Below are positions 25,580 through 34,530 of a stretch of DNA of 55,942 nt, piece after piece; position 1 is the first letter of the stretch; every line of letters starts with the position of its first letter. The translations under genes and the position numbers were made by a program. The notes under the pieces were generated by a model that ran no database searches, was not told the origin of the DNA, and worked only from the letters and a program-made list of their open reading frames with translations. Source of the DNA: Clostridiales bacterium 1_7_47FAA (GTDB taxonomy: Bacteria; Bacillota; Clostridia; Lachnospirales; Lachnospiraceae); NCBI GenBank assembly GCA_000155435.1, contig DS990260.1, positions 500,943 through 556,884 on the forward strand, read 5' to 3'.

Positions 25580-27307
25580 TTGAGTGTACTTTTTCGATAT
25601 TTCAAACCATATACACTGTACATACTGCTGGCCATCGTGCTCCTCTTTGGCCAGGCATCATGCGACCTGGCGCTGCCGGACCTGATGTCCGATATTGTAA
25701 ATGACGGCATCACCACGGGCAACACCTCCTATATCGTGGGCACCGGCTTCAAGATGCTGGGAGTCGCCCTGATCAGCGCGTGCTGCACCGTCACGGTGGG
25801 TTTCTTAGGAGCCAGGGCAGCTGCAGGCGTCTGCCGCGGACTGCGCCGGGATGTATTCATATCCGTGGAAGGGTTCTCCAATGCGGAGCTGGACCGTTTC
25901 TCCACCTCCTCCCTCATTACCAGGACCACCAATGACATCACCCAGATACAGATGCTGATTGTCATGATGATACGCATGGTGTTCTATGCGCCCATCATGG
26001 CTGTGGGCGGCATCCTCCACGCCCTGGCCAAGGATAAATCCATGTCGTGGATCATCGCCCTGGCCGTGGTCCTGCTGTTTACCGTGGTGTTCTCCATGTT
26101 CAGCCTTGTGATGCCAAAATTCCAGGTGGTACAAAAGCTCATCGACCGCTTAAACCTGGTGGTCCGCGAGAATCTTGAAGGAATGCTGGTGGTCAGGGCC
26201 TTTGATACCCAGGAATTTGAGGAAAACAGGTTCGACACGGTAAACCGGGACCTGACCAAGACCAACCTGTTCGTAAACCGGACCATGTCAGGAATGATGC
26301 CTGCCATGATGCTCATCATGAACCTCATAACCCTGCTGGTCATATGGGTCGGCTCCAACCAGGTCTCCGGCTTCCAGATGGAGGTGGGCGACATGATGGC
26401 CTACATGCAGTACGTGATGCAGATCATCATGGCCTTCCTGATGATGTCCATGATGTTCATCATGATCCCAAGAGCCATTGTATCCATCAACCGTGTGGTG
26501 GAGGTCCTTCAGACTAAATCAAGTATTACCGACCCCAGGCATCCATCATGCCCGGATAAGGTCCGCGGCGTGGTGGAATACCGCAATGTGTCCTTCCACT
26601 ATCCCGGCGGGGACGGGGATGTCCTTTCAGATATCAGCTTCACTGCCCTTCCCGGACAGATAACCGCCTTCATCGGCGCCACGGGCAGCGGCAAGAGCAC
26701 CCTGGTCAACCTGCTCCCACGTTTCTATGATGTAACCGGGGGCGAAATCCTCATTGACGGTGTCAACATCAAAGACTGGCCCCTTCACAAGCTGCGCCAG
26801 AGCCTTGGGTTCGTGCCCCAGAAAGGAATCCTGTTCTCAGGCACCATCCACTCCAACCTGGCTTACGGCGACCGGACAGCCAGCGGGGAACAGATTGAAC
26901 GTTCCGCCCGCATCGCCCAGGCCATGGAGTTCATTGAGTCCAAACCAGACCTTTTTGACACCATGATTGCCCAGGGCGGAGGCAATGTGTCCGGCGGCCA
27001 GAAGCAGCGGCTGTCCATTGCCAGGGCTTTGGTGAAGGATGCGCCCATCAATATATTTGACGACAGTTTTTCCGCCCTGGATTTTAAGACGGATGCAAAG
27101 CTGAGGGCGGCCCTCAAGGAAGAAACCGGTGACACGACCCAGTTCCTGGTGGCACAGCGTATCAGCACCATCATGAACGCGGACCAGATCATCGTACTGG
27201 ACCACGGGAAGATGGTGGGCAGGGGCACCCACCGCGAGCTTATGGCAGGCTGTAAGGTCTACCGTGAGATTGCACTGTCCCAGCTCAGCGAGGAGGAATT
27301 GCAATGA
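25580..27307 (+). CDS. Heterodimeric ABC exporter, degenerate-site half
   Basis: A half-transporter of 575 residues: six transmembrane helices (about 1-310) then a nucleotide-binding domain. Walker A GATGSGKST (about 367), signature VSGGQKQRLSIARAL (about 471). Walker B reads INIFDDSFSALD, with Asp in place of the catalytic Glu, and the H-loop reads VAQRIST, with Gln in place of His. These are the changes that make one ATP site non-hydrolytic in TM287/288- or BmrCD-like exporters. The start codon is TTG, preceded by AAGGAA and 1 bp after the kinase-like stop. Its partner is the next gene. Confidence 0.93.
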   Translation: MSVLFRYFKPYTLYILLAIVLLFGQASCDLALPDLMSDIVNDGITTGNTSYIVGTGFKMLGVALISACCTVTVGFLGARAAAGVCRGLRRDVFISVEGFSNAELDRFSTSSLITRTTNDITQIQMLIVMMIRMVFYAPIMAVGGILHALAKDKSMSWIIALAVVLLFTVVFSMFSLVMPKFQVVQKLIDRLNLVVRENLEGMLVVRAFDTQEFEENRFDTVNRDLTKTNLFVNRTMSGMMPAMMLIMNLITLLVIWVGSNQVSGFQMEVGDMMAYMQYVMQIIMAFLMMSMMFIMIPRAIVSINRVVEVLQTKSSITDPRHPSCPDKVRGVVEYRNVSFHYPGGDGDVLSDISFTALPGQITAFIGATGSGKSTLVNLLPRFYDVTGGEILIDGVNIKDWPLHKLRQSLGFVPQKGILFSGTIHSNLAYGDRTASGEQIERSARIAQAMEFIESKPDLFDTMIAQGGGNVSGGQKQRLSIARALVKDAPINIFDDSFSALDFKTDAKLRAALKEETGDTTQFLVAQRISTIMNADQIIVLDHGKMVGRGTHRELMAGCKVYREIALSQLSEEELQ

Positions 27308-29148
27308 CAGAACAAAAACAATCATCCGCTCCCCGGATGGGCGGCGGCCGCGGCATCCGCGCGGCTGGTGAGAAGGCAAAGGATTTCAAGGGCACCATGC
27401 TCCATCTCCTACAATACCTGATGGTGTACAAAGCCTCGGTTGCCGTGGTCATCCTGTTTGCCGCATGTTCCTCCGTCTTCTCCATCATAGGACCCAAGGT
27501 CCTTGGCAAGGCCACCACCAAGCTGTTTGAAGGCATGATGGCCTGGATGATGGGCACCGGACTTCTCACCGATTTCCGCTACATAAGGAACTGTCTCCTG
27601 CTGCTGGTGGTGCTGTACCTGATATCGGCTGTATTTTCCTATCTGCAGAGCTATATCATGTCGGGTGTCAGCATGAAGGTCACTTACCAGTTCCGCAAGG
27701 ACATATCAATGAAAATGAACCGGCTGCCCTTAAGCTACTACGACACCAGGACCCACGGCGAGGTGCTGTCCCGCATCACCAATGACGTGGATACGGTGAG
27801 CCAGACCCTGAACCAGAGCCTTACGCAGATCATCACCTCGGTCGCGACCCTGGTGGGCGTCCTGATCATGATGATATCCATCAGCATCCGGATGACCCTG
27901 GTGGCCGTCATGGTACTGCCCCTCTCCATGGGCCTGATCATGGGCGTTGTGAAGAAATCCCAGCGCTATTTCAAGGGCCAGCAGAAAAGCCTTGGAATGC
28001 TCAACGGACACATCGAGGAAATATACGGCGGCCATAACGTGGTCCAGGTCTTTAACGGCGAGGCTGAGGCCATTGAAAAATTCACGGAAATCAACGATGA
28101 GCTTTACAAATCAGCGTGGAAATCCCAGTTCCTGTCCGGCATGATGATGCCCATCATGTCATTCGTCAGCAACCTGGGCTATGTGTTCGTATGTCTGTTG
28201 GGCGGATATCTGACCGTAAAAAAGGTAATTGACATCGGCGATATCCAGGCCTTCATACAATACATGCGCTCCTTTACCCAGCCCATCACCCAGATTGCCA
28301 ATATCTCCAACACGCTCCAGTCCACGGCGGCTGCGGCGGAGCGTGTGTTTGAATTCCTGGATGAGCAGGAGGAGGTTCCTGAGACTCAGACGCCCATACA
28401 GCCGGAACAGGTGCGGGGGGATGTGGAATTTTCCCATGTGCATTTTGGCTACCGTCCCGACAAACTGATCATCCATGACTTTTCCTCGGTCATCCACGCG
28501 GGCCAGACCATCGCCATCGTAGGCCCCACCGGCGCAGGCAAGACAACGGTGGTAAAGCTGCTTATGCGGTTCTACGAACTGAACAGCGGCAGCATATTCA
28601 TCGACGGGCACAATATCCTGGATTTCACCAGGAACGGCCTGCGCTCCGTGTTCGGCATGGTACTCCAGGAAACCTGGCTCTACAGCGCCAGCATCATGGA
28701 CAATATCCGGTACGGGAATTTTGATAAAACCGATGAGGAAGTCATGGCAGCCGCAAGGACCGCCCACTGTGACGAATTCATCCGGTCCATGCCGGGCGGC
28801 TATCATATGATGATTAATGAGGAGGCCAGCAACCTGTCCCAGGGCCAGAAACAGCTTTTAACCATTGCCAGGACCATCCTGGCAGACCCGCGGATCCTTA
28901 TCCTGGATGAAGCCACCAGCTCCATTGACACCAGGACCGAGGTTCTGATCCAGAATGCCATGAACAACCTGATGCAGAACAGGACCAGCTTTGTCATTGC
29001 CCACCGCCTGTCCACTATCCGGGACGCTGATTTGATCCTGGTCATGAAGGACGGCGACATCATCGAACAGGGCAACCACCAGGAACTGCTGGAGAGGAAG
29101 GGCTTCTACGCCGACTTATATCAAAGCCAGTTCGCACTGAACACTTAG
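27304..29148 (+). CDS. Heterodimeric ABC exporter, catalytic half
   Basis: A half-transporter of 614 residues with a short basic N-terminal extension, six transmembrane helices and an NBD. Walker A GPTGAGKTT (about 406), Walker B ILILDEATSSID with the catalytic Glu (about 532) and H-loop AHRLSTI (about 566) are intact. The signature is LSQGQ rather than LSGGQ, the matching degeneration for the partner's Walker site. Its start overlaps the upstream stop (ATGA). Likely substrate is a drug or lipid-like compound, by family only. Confidence 0.94.
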   Translation: MTEQKQSSAPRMGGGRGIRAAGEKAKDFKGTMLHLLQYLMVYKASVAVVILFAACSSVFSIIGPKVLGKATTKLFEGMMAWMMGTGLLTDFRYIRNCLLLLVVLYLISAVFSYLQSYIMSGVSMKVTYQFRKDISMKMNRLPLSYYDTRTHGEVLSRITNDVDTVSQTLNQSLTQIITSVATLVGVLIMMISISIRMTLVAVMVLPLSMGLIMGVVKKSQRYFKGQQKSLGMLNGHIEEIYGGHNVVQVFNGEAEAIEKFTEINDELYKSAWKSQFLSGMMMPIMSFVSNLGYVFVCLLGGYLTVKKVIDIGDIQAFIQYMRSFTQPITQIANISNTLQSTAAAAERVFEFLDEQEEVPETQTPIQPEQVRGDVEFSHVHFGYRPDKLIIHDFSSVIHAGQTIAIVGPTGAGKTTVVKLLMRFYELNSGSIFIDGHNILDFTRNGLRSVFGMVLQETWLYSASIMDNIRYGNFDKTDEEVMAAARTAHCDEFIRSMPGGYHMMINEEASNLSQGQKQLLTIARTILADPRILILDEATSSIDTRTEVLIQNAMNNLMQNRTSFVIAHRLSTIRDADLILVMKDGDIIEQGNHQELLERKGFYADLYQSQFALNT

Positions 29149-29172
29149 CGCCATCCCGCACGCCCGATGGCG
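29149..29172 (+). other. Intra-operon hairpin
   Basis: CGCCATC (29149-29155) pairs with GATGGCG (29166-29172), starting one base after the ABC stop codon and before the fusion-protein gene. It has no U-tract. It may set differential expression of the exporter and the adaptors. Confidence 0.5.
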
Positions 29173-29214
29173 GAAGGCCTGAGGCTTCATGAAAGAAAAT
29201 GAAAGGTGAATGAA

Positions 29215-29895
29215 ATGAACGATAAAATCCAGAACAATATAGATGGGGAAGAAACCAGCGGCAGGAAGGGAAAACTAAAAAAAATCCTCTATCCCCTGCT
29301 CTTTGCCGTGGTCATCATCGGATGCTGCACCGGTTATTACCTGTTCAGCGTAAGCACGAACTATTTCAGCACGAATAACGCCAAGGTTACGGCAAAGCTC
29401 TATTCCGTCATGCCAGTTACCAGCGGGAAACTGATATCCTGGGATGTGGAGAACGGCGACCTGGTGGAACAGGACCAGGTGCTGGGCCGCCAGGAAGTGC
29501 TTCCGTATATCACGTCCCCCATAACAGGAACCGTTGTCAAGAATGACGGCGCGGCCAACCAGACCGTGGCCGCAGGCACTCCCCTGGCAGTGATTGCCGA
29601 CACCTCCAACCTGTATATCGGTGTCAATGTGGAGGAAACAGATATCATGAAAATCCATCTGGGCCAGCTGGTGGATGTCAGGCTGGACGCATATCCCCAC
29701 AGGACATTTAAGGGACAGGTAACTGAAATCGACCCGGCAACCCAGACTTATTTCACCAACACCACCAGCTTTTCCACCAGCGGGACCTACACCAAGGTCA
29801 CACAGCTGATTCCCATCAAGGTCACCATCGAGAACAAGGAAAACCTGCCTCTGGTGTTCGGAATGAACGCATCTGTAAAGGTACATTTGAAATAA
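29215..29895 (+). CDS. HlyD-like membrane fusion/adaptor protein
   Basis: A protein of about 226 residues with one N-terminal transmembrane helix (about 25-47), then a biotinyl-lipoyl-like hairpin (SPITGTVVKNDG) and a beta-barrel domain. No long coiled coil is present, so it is a short adaptor. The ATG at 29215 has AAAGGTG 6 bases upstream; the frame also has a GTG at 29206. It lies between the ABC exporter and a second adaptor. Confidence 0.82.
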   Translation: MNDKIQNNIDGEETSGRKGKLKKILYPLLFAVVIIGCCTGYYLFSVSTNYFSTNNAKVTAKLYSVMPVTSGKLISWDVENGDLVEQDQVLGRQEVLPYITSPITGTVVKNDGAANQTVAAGTPLAVIADTSNLYIGVNVEETDIMKIHLGQLVDVRLDAYPHRTFKGQVTEIDPATQTYFTNTTSFSTSGTYTKVTQLIPIKVTIENKENLPLVFGMNASVKVHLK

Positions 29896-29916
29896 GGAAA
29901 AACGGGAGGAATCATA

Positions 29917-31089
29917 ATGAAGAAATTAATAGGAATCGGAGCCGGCCTTATGCTGGCCGCCAGCCTTATCACCGGATGCTCCGGTAACAGCAGCCAGACC
30001 GAGGTGACAACCGCCATTGCAAAATCAGGCAGGGACCTGTCCTCCATGGTATGGCAGGGAACCGTGGAGGCCATGAGCACCATTGACATCATGCCGGAAA
30101 CCAGCGGCAAGGTAACTGCAATCATTGCTTCCGAAGGACAGCATGTGAACAAGGGGGATGTGATATTCCAGGTGGATGACACCAATGCCGCCCTCTCCCT
30201 ACAGCAGGCCCAGGCCGGATACGATGCTGCCCAGGCAGCATTCGGCATTGCAAAAAAGGCAAGCGAACAGAATACAAACGTGGCCCCGGCAGAAATCGAG
30301 TACACGGACGCCAAAAATAATTTTGCCCGTATGCAGGCCCTTTACGCCGCCAATGCAATCTCCCAGGTGGATTTTGAAAATGCAAGATCCAGGATGGATT
30401 CAGCCGAGGCAAAACTCCAGGCAGCCAGGAACGGCCAGGACGGCAATTACGATTCAGCCAAGGCCCAGCTGGACAGCGCCAAGGCAGCCCTTGACATTGC
30501 CCAGAAAAAATACGACGACTGTGCCGTCACCTCTCCCATCACCGGAATGATAACCAAAATCAATGTGGAAACCGGCCAGACCGTGTCCCCCCAGGATACA
30601 GGCGCAACCGTCATGGATGACAGCGGGGAAAAGGTGGAAATCCAGGTAGCTGACACGGATATCGGCCAGCTGGCAAAGGGCATGCCCATGGATATAAGCC
30701 TCCAGTCCGCCGGAAAGACCTGCCGCGGCAGCATATCTGAAATCTCTGCTGTCTGCGATTCCAAAACAGGCATGTATACCGTCAAAATCCTGCTGGACGC
30801 CGATGACAGCCTGCACGACACCGGTCTTATGGCAGATGTCCGCGCCTCTGTCAATGAACCTTCCGCATCCGTATATATTCCATCCAAATGCATCTTTACC
30901 GATGATGATGGGGATTATGTATATGTGGTGTCCGGGGAACAGGCCGTGAAAACGCCTGTCACCAAGGGCAGGAAGAAAAATGCCTACATGGAAATAACCC
31001 AGGGTCTTACCCAGGACAATGAGGTAATCCTGCAAAGCAGCCATTCCCTGGAGGACGGCATGAAGGTGCGGGTACTGACCGTCAAATAG
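29917..31089 (+). CDS. Efflux adaptor lipoprotein (RND/MacA-type)
   Basis: A 390-residue periplasmic-adaptor-type protein. Signal peptide with lipobox LITGC gives lipid-anchored Cys at about 21. Then come a lipoyl half (EGQHVNKGDVIFQVDD), an Ala/Gln-rich alpha-helical hairpin (about 95-195), the second lipoyl half and beta-barrel and membrane-proximal domains. In a one-membrane cell it would bridge exporter and wall. It is the last gene of the MarR operon; the preceding gene is a second, different adaptor. Confidence 0.88.
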   Translation: MKKLIGIGAGLMLAASLITGCSGNSSQTEVTTAIAKSGRDLSSMVWQGTVEAMSTIDIMPETSGKVTAIIASEGQHVNKGDVIFQVDDTNAALSLQQAQAGYDAAQAAFGIAKKASEQNTNVAPAEIEYTDAKNNFARMQALYAANAISQVDFENARSRMDSAEAKLQAARNGQDGNYDSAKAQLDSAKAALDIAQKKYDDCAVTSPITGMITKINVETGQTVSPQDTGATVMDDSGEKVEIQVADTDIGQLAKGMPMDISLQSAGKTCRGSISEISAVCDSKTGMYTVKILLDADDSLHDTGLMADVRASVNEPSASVYIPSKCIFTDDDGDYVYVVSGEQAVKTPVTKGRKKNAYMEITQGLTQDNEVILQSSHSLEDGMKVRVLTVK

Positions 31090-31143
31090 GCCGGAAACAG
31101 CGAACGGTGCCGCAGTAAGGATTGTTATATTTTTAACATTTCC

Positions 31144-31172
31144 TTTGCCTTTTGTAAAATCTGTGCTATACT
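31144..31172 (+). promoter_or_regulatory. pncB promoter
   Basis: TTTGCC (31144-31149), or TTGCCT one base on, with TATACT (31167-31172) and a 16-17 bp spacer. It lies about 90 bp before the start codon. No recognisable NiaR or NAD riboswitch element was seen. Confidence 0.6.
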
Positions 31173-31261
31173 ACTTAGCAACATACAAGCGCAGCCGTCA
31201 AAATACAGCGATTCCGCATATCCGCGGACAGCTCCCGGCCACGCACCAGGGAGGAACCTAT

Positions 31262-32719
31262 ATGGAACAGAGAAATCTTACGTTACTGACAGACCTGTAT
31301 GAACTGACCATGATGCAGGGATATTTTAAGGAAAAAGACGCCAACGAGACAGTCATCTTTGACATGTTCTACCGCACCAATCCCCACGGCAATGGCTTTG
31401 CCATCTGCGCCGGGCTGGAGCAGGTGATTGAATACATCAGGGACCTGCATTTTGACGAAAGCGACATTGATTACCTGGGAAGCCTGGGAATATTCGAGGA
31501 GGACTTCTTAAAATATCTCCGCGGCTTCCGCTTTACCGGGGATATCTACGCGATTCCGGAGGGGACCATCGTCTTCCCAAGGGAACCGCTGGTCAAGGTC
31601 ATCGCCCCCATCATGCAGGCGCAGCTGGTGGAGACGGCCCTGCTCAATATCATCAACCACCAGAGCCTGATAGCCACCAAGACCGAGCGCATCGTGTATG
31701 CGGCCAAGGGCGACGGCGTCATGGAATTCGGTCTGCGCCGCGCGCAGGGACCGGACGCAGGGGTTTACGGCGCAAGGGCCGCCATGATTGCGGGCTGTAT
31801 CGGCACCTCCAATGTGCTCTGCGGCAAGATGTTCGATGTTCCGGTTAAGGGCACCCATGCACACAGCTGGATCATGAGTTTCCCGGATGAGCTTACGGCC
31901 TTCCGCACCTACGCCAAGCTGTATCCGTCCGCATGCATCCTGCTGGTAGACACCTATGACACCCTGGACTCCGGCGTCCCCAATGCCATCAAGGTATTTA
32001 AGGAGATGCGTGAAGCCGGAATCCCCCTTACCTTTTACGGTATCCGTCTGGACAGCGGCGACCTGGCCTACCTGTCCAAGAAGGCCAAGAAAATGCTAGA
32101 CGACGCCGGATTCCCGGACGCAGTCATCTCCGCTTCCAATGACCTGGATGAAAACCTGATCAACTCCCTGAAGATGCAGGGAGCAACCATCAACTCCTGG
32201 GGCGTCGGCACTAACCTGATTACAGCCAAGGACTGCCCGTCCTTTGGCGGAGTGTACAAGCTGGCGGCCGTAAAGGACAAGGCCACCGGACAGTTCATCC
32301 CCAAGATCAAGCTTTCAGAAAACGCAGAGAAGATCACCAACCCCTGCAACAAGACCATACAGCGCATTTACGACAAGGCCACAGGCAAGATCATCGCCGA
32401 TTTAATCTGCCTGGTAGGCGAGGAGTTCAACACGGAAAACTCCCTGCTGCTCTTCGACCCCATTGAAACCTGGAAAAAGACCATGCTGGCCCCTGGCAGC
32501 TATACCTTAAGGGAACTGCTTGTGCCCATCTTCCTGAACGGTCAGTGCGTATACGATTCCCCTAAGGTAATGGATATCCAGGCCTACTGCAAGAAGGAAC
32601 TGGACACGCTCTGGGATGAGTCCAAACGTCTGATTAACCCGCACACGGTCCATGTGGATCTGTCCAATGAATTGTGGCATATTAAGAATCAGCTGTTGGA
32701 TTCGTTCCATAGGAATTAA
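31262..32719 (+). CDS. pncB: Nicotinate phosphoribosyltransferase
   Basis: Converts nicotinate and PRPP to nicotinate mononucleotide in NAD salvage. 485 residues, normal for the family. Landmarks are LTDLYELTMMQGYF at the N-terminus, EFGLRRAQGPD (about 157-167), GTHAHSWIMSF (about 197) and the phosphate-binding DSGDLAYLS (about 264). ATG 31262 follows GGGAGGAAC; the frame opens 39 codons earlier without a site. It is a single gene, followed by the giant inverted repeats. Confidence 0.95.
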   Translation: MEQRNLTLLTDLYELTMMQGYFKEKDANETVIFDMFYRTNPHGNGFAICAGLEQVIEYIRDLHFDESDIDYLGSLGIFEEDFLKYLRGFRFTGDIYAIPEGTIVFPREPLVKVIAPIMQAQLVETALLNIINHQSLIATKTERIVYAAKGDGVMEFGLRRAQGPDAGVYGARAAMIAGCIGTSNVLCGKMFDVPVKGTHAHSWIMSFPDELTAFRTYAKLYPSACILLVDTYDTLDSGVPNAIKVFKEMREAGIPLTFYGIRLDSGDLAYLSKKAKKMLDDAGFPDAVISASNDLDENLINSLKMQGATINSWGVGTNLITAKDCPSFGGVYKLAAVKDKATGQFIPKIKLSENAEKITNPCNKTIQRIYDKATGKIIADLICLVGEEFNTENSLLLFDPIETWKKTMLAPGSYTLRELLVPIFLNGQCVYDSPKVMDIQAYCKKELDTLWDESKRLINPHTVHVDLSNELWHIKNQLLDSFHRN

Positions 32720-32723
32720 AGTT

Positions 32724-33038
32724 GGATTTAAGGGGTGGGCGGAGGGGTGAGGTTGTTCCGTCCGTGAGTGGAATGGGGATAGGGACGGTGGAGACGGCTG
32801 CGGGGCTAGCAGCTCTAAGCCTCCGGGAACCGGCGCTGGACAAGAGACTGGCGCCCAAACTCGCAGTGAGGTGCTGCCATGGATTTCGGTATCGGGCTCA
32901 GACAAAGGACGCCAGTCTCTTAGCACCGCTTCCCGGAGACTAAGACCTGCACGCCCCTGTAGATGCCTCCACCGCCCCCATCCCCATTCCACTCACCCAC
33001 TACGCTTTTCCTCTTTCCCTTTCCCATCTCTTAAATCC
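32724..33038. repeat. Long inverted-repeat element 1 (315 bp)
   Basis: Starts 5 bp after the pncB stop. Outer stem: GGATTTAAG (32724-32732) / CTTAAATCC (33030-33038). Main stem: 32764-32793 against 32967-32996, 28 of 30 complementary. Inner stems: CTCCGGGAA / TTCCCGGAG and AAGAGACTGGCG / CGCCAGTCTCTT. The pncB-sense arm is G-rich and the return arm C-rich. No coding potential is supported. It could be a bidirectional terminator, a structured RNA or a non-autonomous element. Confidence 0.8.
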
Positions 33039-33362
33039 GGGAATAAGAATAAATAAACCAAGCCGAAATATCTCCATATTTTATAGACTGGACAGGGTAA
33101 GTTCTTAATCTTTCTGAATAAGTTCTTATCTATCTCGGGCCTGTATGATACGGAAATGTTTGGGCTTGGTTAATTTTATATATCTAATCTTTTATATCTT
33201 TTTTCCTTTATTTTTTATCCCTTATCTTCATCTCTTATCTCCGACCTGACGGACTTAGCATATGGAATACGATATGTTAACGCCTGCGGGTCTCTCTTTA
33301 CTCCCGGGTTGGGTGTTTATGTAGTGATAGGAATACACAGCAACCTCTTCATAGCCTTAGCA
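33039..33362. other. Non-coding spacer between the two inverted-repeat elements
   Basis: About 320 bp, T-rich on the forward strand, with two AAGTTCTTA direct repeats (around 33100-33130) and no supported ORF or terminator. I see no gene here. Confidence 0.5.
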
Positions 33363-33614
33363 GGAGGCAGGGGTGGGAGGCGGACGGGGTGGCGGGAGCT
33401 TGTGGAGGGGGGATGGTTTGCTTGCTCAGGCAGGCGGCGGAAACGGGGCCGAGCGAGGGCCTCAAAGCCCGAGCGCAGAGTCTCCACGGACGAAAAATCA
33501 TCAAGATTTTTCGGTAGTTGAGACGGTGCCCCGTTTCCGGTGCCTGCCTGAGTTAGCAAACCATGTCCCCGGAACCAGCCCCCGCCACCCCGTCCGCCTC
33601 CCACCCCTGCCTCC
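33363..33614. repeat. Long inverted-repeat element 2 (252 bp)
   Basis: Arms 33363-33396 and 33581-33614 are perfectly complementary over 34 bp. The structure continues inward: ATGGTTTGCT / AGCAAACCAT, CTCAGGCAGGC / GCCTGCCTGAG and CGGAAACGGGGC / GCCCCGTTTCCG. The apex holds GGGC/GCCC and CGAAAAATC/GATTTTTCG hairpins. It ends 42 bp from the sirtuin-like stop. The sequence differs from element 1 but the design is alike (G-rich arm first, branched apex). Confidence 0.85.
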
Positions 33615-33655
33615 GGGGATGCATCAGAATCAGAGGTTGCGTCCCTCTTCAAAAA

Positions 33656-34405
33656 TCATAAACCCCCATCCCCCACCAACAACGGCAGCACATTCTGGGG
33701 CAGATCATATATCACCATATCCGCCTTCTCATCCAAAGGCCTGGGCGCCCTGTGAATGATTATCATCTTCTTTCCCTGGAAATACCGGATGTAATGACTG
33801 TATACATCGGAGCGCAGGCTTGTTCCAAGAACAAGGAGTACGTCGGCTTTGGATATCTCCTGGGTGGTGCGGCTTACCATCTGGCTGTCCACCATTTCCC
33901 CGTACAGGAACGTGCCTGGGCGGATGATGTGGCCGCAGTCCTCACACAGGGGGACGTGCCTGGAATTCCTTATGTAGTCCATGGAGTAATGCTTTCCACA
34001 GTGGATGCATGTATTTTCATATATCCCGCCGTGGAGGTATATCACATTCTTTGTCTCAGCGGACCTTGGCAGGTCGTAAATGCTGGTGGTCACCATGCAC
34101 TGGAGCATACCGCGCCTCTCCATCTCTGTCAGCGCCTCCACGGACGGGGTCATCCTTGGTATCTTCTCCAGTATCTCACGCCTGTAAAAATCATAGAACA
34201 GTTCCGGTCTCCTGGAAAAACAGGATATATGGAACAGTTCCTCCGGGGACTGCCCATATTCCTGCTCAATCTCATAGGCACGTCCCTCCTGTTTAAGTCC
34301 TAAGATACCGCCTTCCTCCAGCATTCCGGAACCGCAGACAGCTACCGTATAACGGCTCTCAGCCAATGCCTCTTTCAGGAGTTTCAATGTTTCCTCACCT
34401 ATCAT
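33656..34405 (-). CDS. Sirtuin-family protein with degenerate NAD motifs
   Basis: A 249-residue Sir2-fold protein. The catalytic-type His is present in YLHGGIYENT (His125) and the zinc cysteines are C133, C136, C154 and C157. The normally invariant GAGxS loop reads GSGML (25-29), and the NAD-site TQNID reads TTSIY (106-110), so the conserved Asn and Asp are lost. GTSLRSD (194-200) is retained. Deacetylase activity is therefore doubtful; another NAD-related role is possible. ATG 34405 has GGGAGGAG upstream and is preferred over 34441. It is convergent with pncB. Confidence 0.82.
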   Translation of the reverse strand: MIGEETLKLLKEALAESRYTVAVCGSGMLEEGGILGLKQEGRAYEIEQEYGQSPEELFHISCFSRRPELFYDFYRREILEKIPRMTPSVEALTEMERRGMLQCMVTTSIYDLPRSAETKNVIYLHGGIYENTCIHCGKHYSMDYIRNSRHVPLCEDCGHIIRPGTFLYGEMVDSQMVSRTTQEISKADVLLVLGTSLRSDVYSHYIRYFQGKKMIIIHRAPRPLDEKADMVIYDLPQNVLPLLVGDGGL

Positions 34406-34530
34406 ACTGATTCTCCTCCCTATCTCATTTCTGAGTCCCATTATACCGCAATGTCCCCTTGATGACCACTGGATTTCACAATATTTACCGCCCTTTCATC
34501 GACAAAACACGCAGGCAGTACTGCCCTGTT

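Noticed and set aside
33309-33759. Open reading frames on both strands across long inverted-repeat element 2
   Set aside because: They are Gly/Arg/Pro-rich, exist on both strands because the DNA is self-complementary, and lack ribosome sites.
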